From NCBI GenBank assembly GCA_014773175.1, contig VXCM01001508.1, positions 208,527 to 272,526 on the forward strand: DNA of 64,000 nucleotides, given 5' to 3'. The stretch is from Lucifuga dentata. Lineage: Eukaryota; Chordata; Actinopteri; Ophidiiformes; Bythitidae. Below are positions 53,317 through 64,000 of this stretch, piece by piece (position 1 is the stretch's first letter; the number at the start of each line of letters is the position of its first letter). A model generated the notes under the pieces. The model saw nothing but the letters and a program-made list of their open reading frames with translations. It did no database searches and was not told where the DNA came from. The translations under genes were made by a program, and so were the position numbers.

Positions 53317-53454
53317 ACAGGGAATACCGGTACTTCTAGTCGAGCTCACTCATCATAAAAGGTAAGTTCTCCTCCCAGTCACTAGGGGGCGGTAAACAGA
53401 TCGACCTGCAGCAGTAAAACACTCTTTATTTCAGTGGTGTTGTTTTCGTTGTAG
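51781..53454. other. Divergent opsin/ddx20 intergenic region
   Basis: AT-rich DNA with poly(A) at 52141-52164 and (TC)n at about 53264-53312. A 41-base stretch 53321-53361, between a TTGTACAG acceptor and an AG|GTAAGT donor, could be a noncoding ddx20 exon spliced to an acceptor (TTGTAG) at 53454. TAATCC motifs near 51984 and 52584 suit pineal/photoreceptor regulation of the opsin, but such short motifs occur often by chance. Confidence 0.4.
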
Positions 53455-53468
53455 ACGCACCAGTCAAC

Positions 53469-54764
53469 ATGTCTGCCTCTGTACGGAGAGCTGCCCACGA
53501 TATAGAAAGCCGACAGCGGAGTGATGATGTGCTTCTCTCGGAGGGGATCGGCTTCAACTCGCTGCTGCTCTCTCAGGCTGTGCTGGATGGACTGTCCGCT
53601 GCGGGGTTCCAGAAACCCTCACCGATCCAGCTCAAAGCCATTCCGCTGGGCCGCTGTGGACTCGGTGGGTACAAAATTCTCNCCCTCACCGATCCAGCTC
53701 AAAGCCATTCCGCTGGGCCGCTGTGGACTCGGTGGGTACAAAATTCTCTTTCCTATTGGAGCCACATGCAGACACACACACACACACACACACTAGTACA
53801 GCTGAATGTGTACACTAAATTGTGTGTGTTTCAGAAACAGATATAATAACACTAATATTTTATTTAAACTTAATTATATCCTAGATTTGATTGATAAGTT
53901 CTGAGCCTGACACAAGTAAGCAGGGGATGTAATATTTTTATGGAAGTGATAGAATTCCTTAGATGTTTCTCCACATCAACTTGCATTCATTTGTGCTACG
54001 TAATTATAACCTAACTGCGCCAGAGGTTCCCAAGACTCTGGGGTTGTACAAAACTGGCATTATTTGCCAATTTTGCACAACCCCTCTGTGATTTTGTACT
54101 TGCTATCTGCTAGCAATAATTGTGGCTTTGACCTAATTCACCCACGCAGCTTACCTGTTTTGGCCCTCTCAGACTTTCACCTCCCGAAATCAATCAATCA
54201 ATCCATCCATCCATCCATCCATCCATCCATTTATAAAGCTAACATTTTACTCCATGATTGTAAAATTCTCATATATGTGTGATATGCAGAATAAGAAACA
54301 CTCCGAGCCGTAATGCAGTCGATGCTTTCTTTATCTAGCTCCCCCACATGTATTTCTTACGCTGCAGCGCTCCTTCCTTGTTTACATCCAGGTTCTACCA
54401 ATGACATCTACCGTATAACACAGCGCATTTCAGTGCGTGACTATGACATCGATGAAGTCATATTATCTGTGTGGAGGAATTAGTGGACGGCCAGGAAAAC
54501 GACTTTTGTGAATAAAATTCCTCCAGCGTAATTGGCAGTGTTTGGAAAGAAATTATTTGGAAAAACAAATAATTGCAACACTGCTGAGTTAGATCTTTCA
54601 CTTCTTAGCTCACAATTTATCAGTCAACCCTTGCAAAGTACAGGTGTTGAGGTGCAGGTGCAAAAATCCTGTTCTGCTACTTGTGATGTGAAAAAAGTGG
54701 CACATTTTGTGAGGAAAGGCAGCAGTTAGTTCTGGTATTAATTGCTCCCATTCAAGATTTAATG

Positions 54765-54800
<36 letters not shown>

Positions 54801-57800
54801 TGTTATTAATGTGAAAGCCAGATTATTCATTTTGTGGTCCTTCTTGTCCACCTGTTTTTTTCAGATTTGATAGTCCAAGCCAAGTCTGGTACAGGGAAAA
54901 CATGCGTGTTCTGCACTATTGCACTGGAGACTCTGGTCCTAGAGAATCCTGCTACTCAGGTAAGATAGTTTTACCCTAGGGGATCTAAAACAAAATAACA
55001 GGACAATAAATACACAAAATGATTCCTATCCTTTGATCTTCTTGAAGAAAAGAACTGATCATTGCAACTTTCAGACACCTTCCAATGAATAAACAGCCTG
55101 AGAATGGAAAATGTTTTATTTGAAGATACCATTCTGCTGACTTTTGCGAACAACAGATGGTGATTAGCATTAATCACTTTGGATTAGAGGGTCTTAATTT
55201 AATGAATTACAGCTTCTCATTTTCAAGAATAGAAATGAAATAAGACATCTATTGATAAAGTAGATCCTCTTGAGGACTTGGCTGCATTCTAGCACACTCT
55301 AATCTTATTAGCTGCAGGGTCTTTGCCTGATGCTTATCTGTTTTTAATCTCTCTCTGCCCAATTAAATGCAACAGCTTTATTTTTACATCAAATTTCCTC
55401 CCTCTTTGTTTCCTCTTACAGGTGTTAGTGCTGGCCCCCACACGTGAGATAGCCGTGCAGATCCACTCAGTAGTGATGGCCATAGGCTGTGCTATGGAGG
55501 GCCTGGAGTGCCATGTTTTCATCGGGGGCAGGCCTGTGAGCCAGGACAAACTCCATCTGAAGAAGTGCCACATAGCAGTGGGCTCACCCGGTTAGTGGAG
55601 TGGCAAAATGTTTATGAACACCTGTGCTGTTATTTGTGATTTGTAACTACATTCCTGGTTGTGCACACAGGTCGTATCAAGCAGCTTATCGAGCTGGGCA
55701 TGCTGTCCACAGCCAGCATCAGGCTGTTTGTTCTGGATGAAGCAGACAAACTGTTGGAAGAGGGCAGTTTCCAGGAACAGATTAAGTAAGATAGACAGAC
55801 ACACATCTGTTTTCATACATATTTATTAAGTTACACAATATGGCAGCAGGTTGGTGCAGGAAGTACAGATTGTTATCAGTTAGAGGCTTAATTTGAAGCC
55901 TTTCATAAGCAATTTGGATAAATCAGATGTCACTTCTGCACACAGTAACAAATCTTGTAGATATTAACAAAGTCTCACACTGAATTTCACCCGTATTTCC
56001 CGGCTTTTCACTCTCTTGCAGCTGGATCTTCTCTTCACTACCTGTGAACAAACAGATGCTTGCGCTCTCTGCCACCTACCCAGAATCCCTTGCTCAGCAC
56101 CTGACCCGCTACATGAGAGAGCCCATGTTTGTCAGACTCAATCCCAATGATATGGGACTCAAAGGTAAGACTCCTCTGGTCAGCCTGTCTTTAATGTCCT
56201 GTATAGTTGTTATCACCAGCTTAGTAGAATAAGCAAATGTAGAGGGAATCATAGCGTATTTACATTTGCTATGTATATTTTATATTTTTAAATACAAAGG
56301 CAAACCTAGCTTCAAAGTATCTAATGTCCTGGCTAACAAACACTCTCCAACACACCCTAAAGTAAGACATGGATGTAGAGTGTAATGTTTGTTCACACTT
56401 TCATGAAAACAGTTACTGCTCTAATAATAATCAAATTATTATTATTATTATTATCTGAATAATCAAATTCAGGTCTCGTGTTTATTTTAAATTTTGTAGC
56501 TTTGAGATTTTTTTTTTCTGTGCAAAAATGAGAGACAAAGAAATTCAGACAAATTCAGCCTGTGGACTTATTATATTTTGCTTACTTATTTGATTTTGAC
56601 TTATTATATTTTGCTTACTTATTTGATTTTGACTTATTATATTTTGCCTGTTGTTGCCTTGCACTATCCCCTTTGCTGCTGGAACGTTGCAGTTTCCCTG
56701 TTGTGGGACTAATAAAGGACTATATTATCTTTTCTTAAAAGGGCTCCTTCTGAATGTAAGAACACAAACCTTTATTTGTTGTCCATGTCTGTGTCCTCCA
56801 TCAGGTTTGAAGCAGTATTACAAGCTGGTGCAGTCCCATGCTTTACCTCACAAGGTTTTTGAGGAGAAAGTGCAGCACTTACTGGAGCTTTTCAGTAAAA
56901 TACCATTCAACCAAGCTCTGGTGTTCTCCAACCTACACACTAGGTACTCCATACTCCATACTTTCCTCTTTAATTACCGATTATCTTTTCAATTAAGGAT
57001 GTGCTGTCTGGATGGTAGTGCATTGATATTTAATGTCTATAAATCTGAAATATTAGATCTGAAAATTGAGTTTGTATCTTGAAGGAAATGCTTTTTAATA
57101 TTGTTGTGTTGGATTTTTTTCCCACAGGGCTCAGCACCTGGCAGACATCCTCTCCTCCAAGGGCTTACCTGCTGTTTGTATCTCAGGTGAGAGGAGCTTG
57201 AGTGACGGTGTTATAAAGGTGGAGTTATGTACTTAAACCATTATTAAGTTAATATGGTTACAGGTTCTCAAATGGAGGATCTGCATAGGTTTGTGTTTTT
57301 TTCTGTTTTTTTTCCCCATTGTTCAGATATCACTTTGGGTCCTGCTAACTTCTAATGGCTTTTGTCATTTTTCCATTTTATAGTACATTTAACATTTAAC
57401 TGATTAATGGAGAAAGTAAGAATTTTTAGTTGCAGTCTTAGTAGTTTGCTATGGTTTGGGTTAGTTCTGCTTCTGTTCTTTTAGGAAATGAAGAACCTGA
57501 ATATGTTTTGTGTTGGTGGCTGCTTTGGCAGAGCTGATTTTAGTTGATGTGATCTGATATGAAAGTGTGTGATGACCTGTACAGGTAGTCTGAGTCAGGA
57601 GCAGAGACTGGAAGCCATGTCAAAACTGAAGCAGTACCAGTGCAGGGTGCTCATCTCTACTGACCTGGTGAGACACACACACACACACACACACACACCC
57701 CTCGCATCATGCCATGTTCCATATGCTTGTATCTTAATCTGTTTCACGAGCTTCTGCTTTGCCTATCTGCCTCTATACTTCTGTGTGTGTTCTTTTCTGT

Positions 57801-60476
57801 TTGTCCTTTCTTCTCTGACAGACTTCCAGGGGTGTAGATGCAGAGAAAGTGAACTTGGTGATAAACCTGGATGTGCCCCTGGACTGGGAGACCTATATGC
57901 ACAGAATCGGACGGGCCGGACGTTTTGGTTAGTCTCTAATACTGCTTAATTATCGCTGAAGGAGCAGCAATCAGTGATGTTCAGCATATACCTACATCAC
58001 CCAATCATAGAGCTCAGATGGCTGAGGACAATGGGTAGAGATTTTCCATAGAGCAATCACATCCCATTGATGCAAAGTTCAGTCTCAGTTTGGTTCACAT
58101 TTTTGAAGGACTACTGCTTTCAGATTAATGCCTTATTCCCACTAATTACAAGCAGAAACAAAGCTAAATTCACCTCACCACAGTTTTTACTTAATAAAAA
58201 GTAAAAAACTTGGCTCAATCTTAATCTGGCCCCTGTGGGGTGTATATGGCACTCAAGACTGATTGTTTTCCTCCTGTGACTTGACTAAACATTGTCAGTA
58301 TGATTCAAAGGCAGCACATTTTTCTTTTTCAAAACACTGAAGTGATGGTAAAAAAAGTTTCAGAATTGTCAAGCCCTCTGTACAATGTTCATATTGTACA
58401 TTGATACGACCCACAGAGAAATCTTTTGTTTTCTCTTCTGCTGTTATTACCTCCATCAAGCAGGTTATGGGATCACCAGCATTTGTCTGTTTATTTGATT
58501 GTTAGCAAGATATCTCAAAAAGTTACAGACGGATTTGGATGAAATTTGGAGGACAGATAGATAAGTCAAGAGAAAGAAGAGTACTAAATTTTTGATCCGG
58601 GTCATATTCTGGATCCAGGATCCAGAAGAAGTTTTAGAATATAACCAGCTGCTCATATGTAGTATGAATGTGTGCCCCCAAAGGGAATCTTTAACTCTAA
58701 ATTAGTTGATTTTTTTGACCAAGAATTATTGCCTACTCTCCTGAACTCCATTCAGGAGATTAGCTTTCCCTCAAGGAGCAGCAGTTTGACCCACCTCACA
58801 AGGTCAATAGGTTCTTAATCATCCACATTTAATTATAATTAGCTTGACTTAATTGTGTGTTTCTGGGAAGCAGAGTATGATTCAGTCTTTGCTTGAACAG
58901 TGTTTTTGTTCACGTTCTCACACACACACACACACACCCCTTTCTGTTATGAATGGCATGTTATCAGAAATATATTTTGTTTGTAGGTACCCATGGTCTG
59001 GCGGTGACGTACTGTTGCCATGGTGAGGAGGAGAACAAGATTATGGCCATTGCTCAAAAGTGTGGCCTGACTTTATCTGCATTACCATGTGAGTCATGTT
59101 CATGTGTCTGTTTGGAGCAACTCTTTTCATTTTTCTCTCATAACAATAAAGCCTTTAATGTTTATGGGAAAAAGTGGTCATGGTTGTATGGAGTCATTAG
59201 AACTCTGTCTGTGCTCTTAGCCACCATAGATCCTGGGTTGATGGATGAGCCCTGTGACTGGGATGTCTGCACTGACGCTGCCAGCCCAGGCACCCTACCC
59301 CAGCCCTTCTCCAGGACAGAAAAGAAGAGGCGTTCCAAGGCTACTGAAGTCCCTCCTGTTGTTCCCTTCAAGGACCAAGGATCCAGTCTTGCTAATGCAG
59401 AGGACACCAGACCAAGAAAGCCAGGGAAGACGCGTCAGACATCGAGGCTAGAAACACATAGTGAGCAGAATCCAAAACAGTTATCTCCTGGTGACCCTTT
59501 CGTCACCAATGTGCAGGCTACCAAGACTGCAACTAATCCTGAGACCTCTGCAGCTCGCACTCGAAAAGAGATGCAAGAGGCTCTGCCAAAGATCCCTCCA
59601 CTCTCTTCCTTTAAGACCTTCAAACCAAGATATATGACCTTTGAAGAGGCAGAGCTGGATTTCCAGAACTTTATCACGAAAGGCTTGGGGAAATCAGTGG
59701 AAGTTATCAGGCAGTTTGGTAGTCGAGAAAACAGTGGCCAAAATGACCAGCATACACATGAGGAGTCAATCACACTTTATGATGATGGAACTCAAAGTGT
59801 CCCACGGAGCTGTGAACGTCAGAACATTGACTTGTCACCTAAAAGGTCAACTTCTGATTCTTCAAGCTCCTATCCTGATGTGGAACAGAGCCAGCCTGAT
59901 GAGACAGTAGAAAACTTTGATCAGACCAGAGGAGGTGAATACAGAGCACTCACCCAGTCACAAATTGAAGCTGGACACTCATCTAATGTGGCCAAAACAA
60001 AGGCAAGTCCAGCTAGACCTGAACATCCTGATTCTTCTGTGTCCAGAACTTACCAGACAGCCTGGGTGCCAAGTGGAAGACTTTTGTCCCAGCCTGAAAA
60101 GAGTGACTTTTCACCAGGTATAAACAGGAGTAGGCAACCCAATCAGACAGCTCCAGCACAAACCGGCAGAAATGAAAGGAGGGAGAAGAAACAAACAACT
60201 GGGAAGCAGAGCAAAAAGGTTTCAGAAAAGATGGTGCAAGAGAGGGAAAGGGATGAAGAAGAAAATAGTAAAGGAGAACAAAATGAGGAAGGAAATCAAA
60301 ATGAAGAAGATGAGTGGCGTGCTGAAAATTACTGGAAAGCCTACTACAGAGCCTGGAATAATTACTATGCTTCCATGTCCCCTGCTCAACACCATGGTTT
60401 CTACAGCCAATCCCATGACTGGATGGCAGCTTACCGTATGAATGCTGTTTACATAGAAGAACTCCTTAAGTACTGA
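53469..60476 (+). CDS. ddx20: DEAD-box helicase DDX20 (Gemin3)
   Basis: ATP-dependent RNA helicase of the SMN complex, which assembles Sm cores on spliceosomal snRNAs. Eleven predicted exons: 53469-53664, 54865-54959, 55422-55590, 55671-55785, 56022-56164, 56805-56943, 57128-57186, 57585-57667, 57822-57927, 58987-59088, 59221-60476; all phases agree (820 aa; human about 824). Helicase motifs in order: Q motif [16 protein letters not shown], Walker [24 protein letters not shown] in [13 protein letters not shown] (SAT), [27 protein letters not shown]. The long charged C-terminal exon ends [15 protein letters not shown]…[13 protein letters not shown] sequence (here [19 protein letters not shown]), as in Gemin3. 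The start [11 protein letters not shown] was chosen as the first ATG, just after an acceptor-like TTGTAG. Exon 1's last part is copied after an N at 53682. AATAAA at 60704 probably ends the transcript. Confidence 0.95.
53616..53748. other. Duplicated contig ends around N at 53682 (ddx20 exon 1)
   Basis: Bases 53616-53681 and 53683-53748 are the same 66-base segment (CCCTCACCGATCCAGCTCAA…). It covers the end of ddx20 exon 1 and its GTGGGT donor. Splicing from either donor would give different products: the first copy keeps the normal Q motif and phase. An assembly overlap is the simplest explanation. Confidence 0.88.
53665..54864. other. ddx20 intron 1; simple repeats
   Basis: Contains (CA)n at 53771-53793, CAATCAAT then (CCAT)n at 54189-54231, and (TAA)n at 54767-54800. 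No further gene is seen. Confidence 0.6.
56563..56750. repeat. 33-bp tandem repeat followed by a LINE/SINE-like tail
   Basis: A 33-base unit (starting TTATTATATTTTGCTTACTT) is present twice plus a partial third copy at 56568-56646. Next, CAGTTTCCCTGTTGTGGGAC and TAATAAAGGACTATATTATC resemble the 3' tail shared by many fish LINE and SINE copies. It lies in a ddx20 intron. Confidence 0.55.
57928..58986. other. ddx20 intron 9
   Basis: A 1.06 kb intron with an interspersed repeat at about 58446-58640 and a CA run at 58920-58937. No gene is seen. Confidence 0.6.
58446..58640 (+). repeat. Widespread fish interspersed repeat remnant
   Basis: TTACCTCCATCAAGCAGGTTATGG, then TGTTTATTTGATTGTTAGCAAG, ATCTCAAAAAGTTACAGACG, and ATTTGGATGAAATTTGG follow the order of a repeat common in teleosts (TTACCTCCGCCAAGGAGGTTATG… with 'GGATTTGGATGAAATTT'). 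It is probably non-autonomous and degraded. The family name is not certain from memory. Confidence 0.55.
59089..59220 (+). other. ddx20: Short in-frame ddx20 intron (132 nt)
   Basis: The donor CCAT|GTGAGT and acceptor CTCTTAG|CC bound a 132-base stretch with no stop in the ddx20 frame. Splicing it out joins LSALP to [10 protein letters not shown], matching the human order LLPLPDPIPSGLMEE. Retention would insert 44 residues in frame. It is called an intron because the inserted residues have no counterpart in the family. Confidence 0.7.
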
Positions 60477-61174
60477 CTTGTTTATACTTTATGAAAAAAA
60501 AATATATAATTATAGTTTTTCTAAGAACACATACATCAAAATAACACCCACAAAACAAAATTGGGATAACATTACTTAAATGAAACTAACTTTTTCAGGC
60601 TTAAGTTAGCTGGAGTTAATTTTAAAGGATTATTAACTGCACTCATGAATTATGTATTTTTTCATGGAATTCATGCCATGTTGTATGTCCTACTTATTTT
60701 TCCAATAAATAATGCATTTAGATGAAAACCAGTGTCACAGCTCACCACATTTTATAACAGTGCTGCATGCTGCTCAGATAAAAACTTTAGTTTCTCTATG
60801 TTTGAACAAAGTGGAGGATAACAGCATATTGGCACCATTTTCTATTAATCTACTAAGTGTCTGTAAAGGAGGATGAAGGTCAATGAGGGGCTAGCTCTGC
60901 AATTACATAATCTCTTCAGCAGGGCACAGCAAAGTCAGACAACTCCACATCCTCCTGATTGAGGCTAATCAAGCAGCACATACATCCATCCAATCAACGT
61001 AAGGAAAGACAAAAGGCAAACACCCTTGAGTAAATGAATTTAATCCAAGACCCACTTCATTTAATGCTTTATACCATCTGCACCATTTGTTCCAATTAAG
61101 GGAAGTGAATGTTGTATGCTCCCTGAAAACACCGCTTCCGTCTTGAGAGGAATCGCAAAACGCAGGAAGAAAAT
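60477..61174. other. ddx20 3'UTR and gap to the GPCR
   Basis: The ddx20 3'UTR probably ends near the AATAAA at 60704-60709. The remaining 0.45 kb leads to the GPCR start codon, with no TATA box or other feature that I can support. Confidence 0.5.
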
Positions 61175-62816
61175 ATGGAAAAGCACACTTTATGGAACGA
61201 AACGAACGCGTACCGCGTGGACAAGATGTTTCTCATATTCAACTGCGTGATTCTGACCTTAACATTTGTCTTGGGCTTACCTGGGAACTTGTTGGTATGT
61301 TGGGTTGTGTTCAGAAACAAAAGTCTGCAGACTTGCAATAATGCCTTGCTTGTAAATTTGGCCGCCAGCGACCTCCTGAAATGTTGCGTGGACACACCGT
61401 TGTTACTTTTCTCCTTTGTGCGTTATAGGAAGGACAGCCAGGTGTCCACGCCGCTGTGCACACTGCAGCAGTTCAGCTATGCCCTCTGCAGCTGCGTGCA
61501 GCTGCTCACGCTGGTCAGCATCAGCGTGGAACGGTACCGAGCCATCGCTTTCCCCTTCCAAACCGAGAGGAGAAAAACAAGGATTCGTCTTTGGATTTTG
61601 TCCATTTGGACATGTGGGCTCATCTTGGCTACAGTCTCATTGATTCTTACCAAACAAGCTCTATTTTACATGATCTGCCGACGGTACATCTGGAGCCAAC
61701 ATCCTCGGTACGTGGATCCATTTGGAGCTTACGTGCTGGTGCCGGTGTGGGGTTTGACTCTAACTGTCATAGTTATTCACTACGTTCGAATATTCAAAGT
61801 TGTAAGGAAACACCGAAAGAAAGTGTTCGATCGCGGAATCCAGCTGAGGTCGACGGTGGCGGGGAACGGCTGTTGCTTGCTGGGTGTGCGTGCTTCAGCA
61901 CCGTGGACAGTTCCGGTGCGCTCTCTAGAAGCTCATCCCGCTCTGAGCCACGCCGGCAGCCCGCTGCCACGCAGGACCGTGATCCTGGTGGACGAAGCCA
62001 GCGCATCCCGTACGATCGCTCCATCCCGAGCCGCACAGGGGTCTCCTCCGGAGATCGTGGGTGCAGTGTGNCCCGTACGATCGCTCCATCCCGAGCCGCA
62101 CAGGGGTCTCCTCCGGAGATCGTGGGTGCAGTGTGTCTCCTGACGCCAGGCGCCAGGGAGCGGGGCAAGAAACAGATGGAGGGGAAAGTGGCCCAGCGTT
62201 TTGGGTACATCATCATTGCTTTCACGCTTTTCTGGGTTCCCATGGTGGTTATTTTGCTGATGAACGCCGTCTCCTGGCACGATACGGACAAAGTAAGTGT
62301 GGCTTGTCTTATTGTTGTCCAGTGAAAACAACATAACTCCAACTTTTCAGCAAAGATGAAGGTACTTTCTTCATTAAGTGCGCCTGAAAATCCCATAGAC
62401 ACAAGACAAAAACATGATTGTTGACACATTCAGGTGTTGATTGAGCTTTATGGCAGTTTTTGAAGCTGTAGGCAGGACTTGTGTTGTGTTAGACTGCATT
62501 ATACACCATCACCAACTACACACTCAAAAATGCATGCAACAGGATTCAGGATATTGTACTTTCATTCGATTGTTCAGGTGTAAACTTGCATCAAAGTATA
62601 TGTTCAGCTCTCCATCTACCCACTTTACACCCACTTTGTGTCTCTCTGTGCTTCCCACAGCTGCTGTTGGAACTGGAGACATCAGCTCTGGTGCTGACCT
62701 GCATGCAGGCTGCAGTGGATCCACTCATCTACACCATCGTCACGCGACAGTTTCGCTCTGAATTCAGCAAACTCCTCTCCTCCATACCAAGGTGTCCACT
62801 AAAACCAAGGGTCTGA
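61175..62816 (+). CDS. Class A (rhodopsin-family) orphan-like GPCR
   Basis: Seven-transmembrane receptor, plasma membrane, ligand unknown. Exon 1 61175-62292 (donor AAA|GTAAGT), exon 2 62661-62816 (acceptor CCCACAG). As assembled, the frame breaks at an N (62071) flanked by two copies of a 64-base segment; without the extra 65 bases, exon 1 and exon 2 form one frame of about 402 aa. Motifs: N-glycosylation site NET near the start, TM1 GLPGNLLV, TM2 NLAASDLL, TM3 Cys in PLCTLQQF and ERY at its end, TM4 Trp, TM6 FTLFWVPMV, TM7 DPLIYTIV, then a short tail RCPLKPRV. The third intracellular loop is long (roughly 90 residues), rich in Ser, Arg and Pro. The second extracellular loop has Cys in MICRRY. 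I cannot tie it to a named receptor. Confidence 0.85.
62007..62135. other. Duplicated contig ends around N at 62071 (GPCR exon 1)
   Basis: Bases 62007-62070 and 62072-62135 are identical 64-base copies (CCCGTACGATCGCTCCATCC…GTGCAGTGTG). With the N they add 65 bases, which shifts the frame by two. The receptor frame before the first copy continues exactly in the frame found after the second copy, which shows that only one copy belongs. Confidence 0.92.
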
Positions 62817-64000
62817 AGGATCAGCATTTTTGAGTGGGCTAGGTCACATGAAATTGATCTGTTCACACACAAACCTCCACACAGGTGCACACACACACTT
62901 TGAGGAATGTGAAAAACTGAACCCACAGGTTTTGTATTTGTGGCAGATATAGATGTTTTATCAGGCGTTTCACAGTCAGGACACAAGACAAGGTCATAAA
63001 TAATATCCAACACTTGACAAGATACACACAGCAGTAGTCTCAACAACGACAGGTGGCATAGGAGGGCAAAGCAAAGACTGAGAGGAAAAACTGAGCTGAG
63101 AAAAGGACAAAGCAGAGTACTTGACAGAGAAAGAGCGCGACAAACACAAACACAGACCTCTGTTTTTGTTGTTTGTAAATAAAAACGCAATCATTTGACA
63201 CTTACAGTGGAAAGATGCTTACATAATCATTCAAACCGTGTCGTTTCGAGTGTGGCAGACACAAAAAAACCCATCTTGAAACAGGGAAGCAGAAAATGAA
63301 TCATTTTTATCACTGTTTAGCAACCAAAAACAAAACAAGAAAAACCAAAAACAACCCCAAAAAACAGGGAACATCCCTTCTGCCTTTGCCTGACATACCA
63401 CTGTTGTAGTTTCAACAGCTTTTATGTGTCAGACTTAATGCTGTGAATATGAAGTCAATGTCTTTATCTCCATTTTTTAAAATTATGCTGAGAAAGCTCT
63501 GCCTGTCTGTGCTTGTTTTCTTTTTATTCCAGGTAAATTTGTACACCGCTTGACTAAACACTAACTGGATCTAGGCAGTTTTTGTCACTGCGTACAGTAC
63601 TAAATTACCACTAGATCACTACTAGTCTTATCAGAGTTAAACACTTGTTCCAACTCTGCTGATTATTTTTTTTGGCTTTCTTTTGGTACTACTGCACGAC
63701 AGAGGAGGCTAATGGACCTCGGGGTCCTGCAGGATCCACCAATATAGTGCTGAAAGCAGTTTCTTTTACTTTTCCACCCACATTGTTTGATATGACAATG
63801 ACACTGTGTCTTTTATAAGTCTTAATATAAATATTTATGTAGAACTTTCAGATGTGCCAATGTTAAGGCAAAACTTTTTATTCTACTGAAAATTTGACAA
63901 GGCAATTCCAAAAGACAGAAAAAAATGCAAAAACACCAATGCCACAATTTGGTTGGGCAGAAATAATACTGGTAGAAAATGTTAAGCTGATATATTGGTG
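62817..64000. other. GPCR 3' flank; no gene seen
   Basis: AT-rich, with no protein-like frame. ATAAA-rich sequence near 63176-63183 might hold a polyadenylation site, but this is not firm. Confidence 0.5.

Noticed and set aside
58953..58986. ATG at 58953 as start of the long ddx20 C-terminal frame
   Set aside because: These codons are intronic; the acceptor TTTGTAG at 58986 joins the frame to the upstream helicase exons.
61794..62429. 211-codon minus-strand frame across the GPCR
   Set aside because: Antisense shadow of the receptor exon, and it crosses the N junction.

Overview
The window is nuclear DNA from a bony fish, probably a percomorph teleost. It has widely spaced multi-exon genes with GT-AG introns, many CA/GT and CT/GA microsatellites, an RTE-type LINE and teleost interspersed repeats. 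Nothing bacterial or plasmid-like is present. Exon boundaries were read by eye from homology, reading phase and splice sites, so they are predictions.

Layout, left to right. (1) About 0.1-0.7 kb holds repeat debris, including the 3' end of a Rex1/CR1-like LINE. (2) About 2.3-11.5 kb, minus strand: p4htm, the transmembrane prolyl 4-hydroxylase, complete in nine exons (predicted 506 aa). (3) About 13.3-45.2 kb, plus strand: a PCTAIRE cyclin-dependent kinase, best matching cdk16, in sixteen coding exons (predicted 549 aa). An alternative coding first exon at 26996-27179 joins the shared exon in phase. A 5'-truncated RTE LINE with an open reverse-transcriptase frame lies in one cdk16 intron, and a MITE-like repeat family has copies in cdk16 introns and beyond the gene. 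(4) About 50.2-51.8 kb, minus strand: a five-exon non-visual opsin of the parapinopsin family. It carries an in-frame TAG at codon 56 and a three-residue loss in TM2, so it is probably a pseudogene or null allele. (5) About 53.5-60.5 kb, plus strand: ddx20 (Gemin3), eleven exons, predicted 820 aa. (6) About 61.2-62.8 kb, plus strand: a two-exon class A GPCR that I could not assign to a named receptor.

The genes do not form a pathway. p4htm and cdk16 are divergent across about 1.8 kb, and the opsin and ddx20 are divergent across about 1.7 kb.

A technical point affects the annotation. The window contains 15 single Ns. At least six are flanked on both sides by near-identical copies of about 55-90 bp, and a seventh at the left edge fits the same pattern. 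These look like contig ends that overlap but were joined with one N. The artefact hits coding sequence three times: p4htm exon 5, ddx20 exon 1, and the GPCR, where it creates a false frameshift. The opsin stop codon is not near such a junction.
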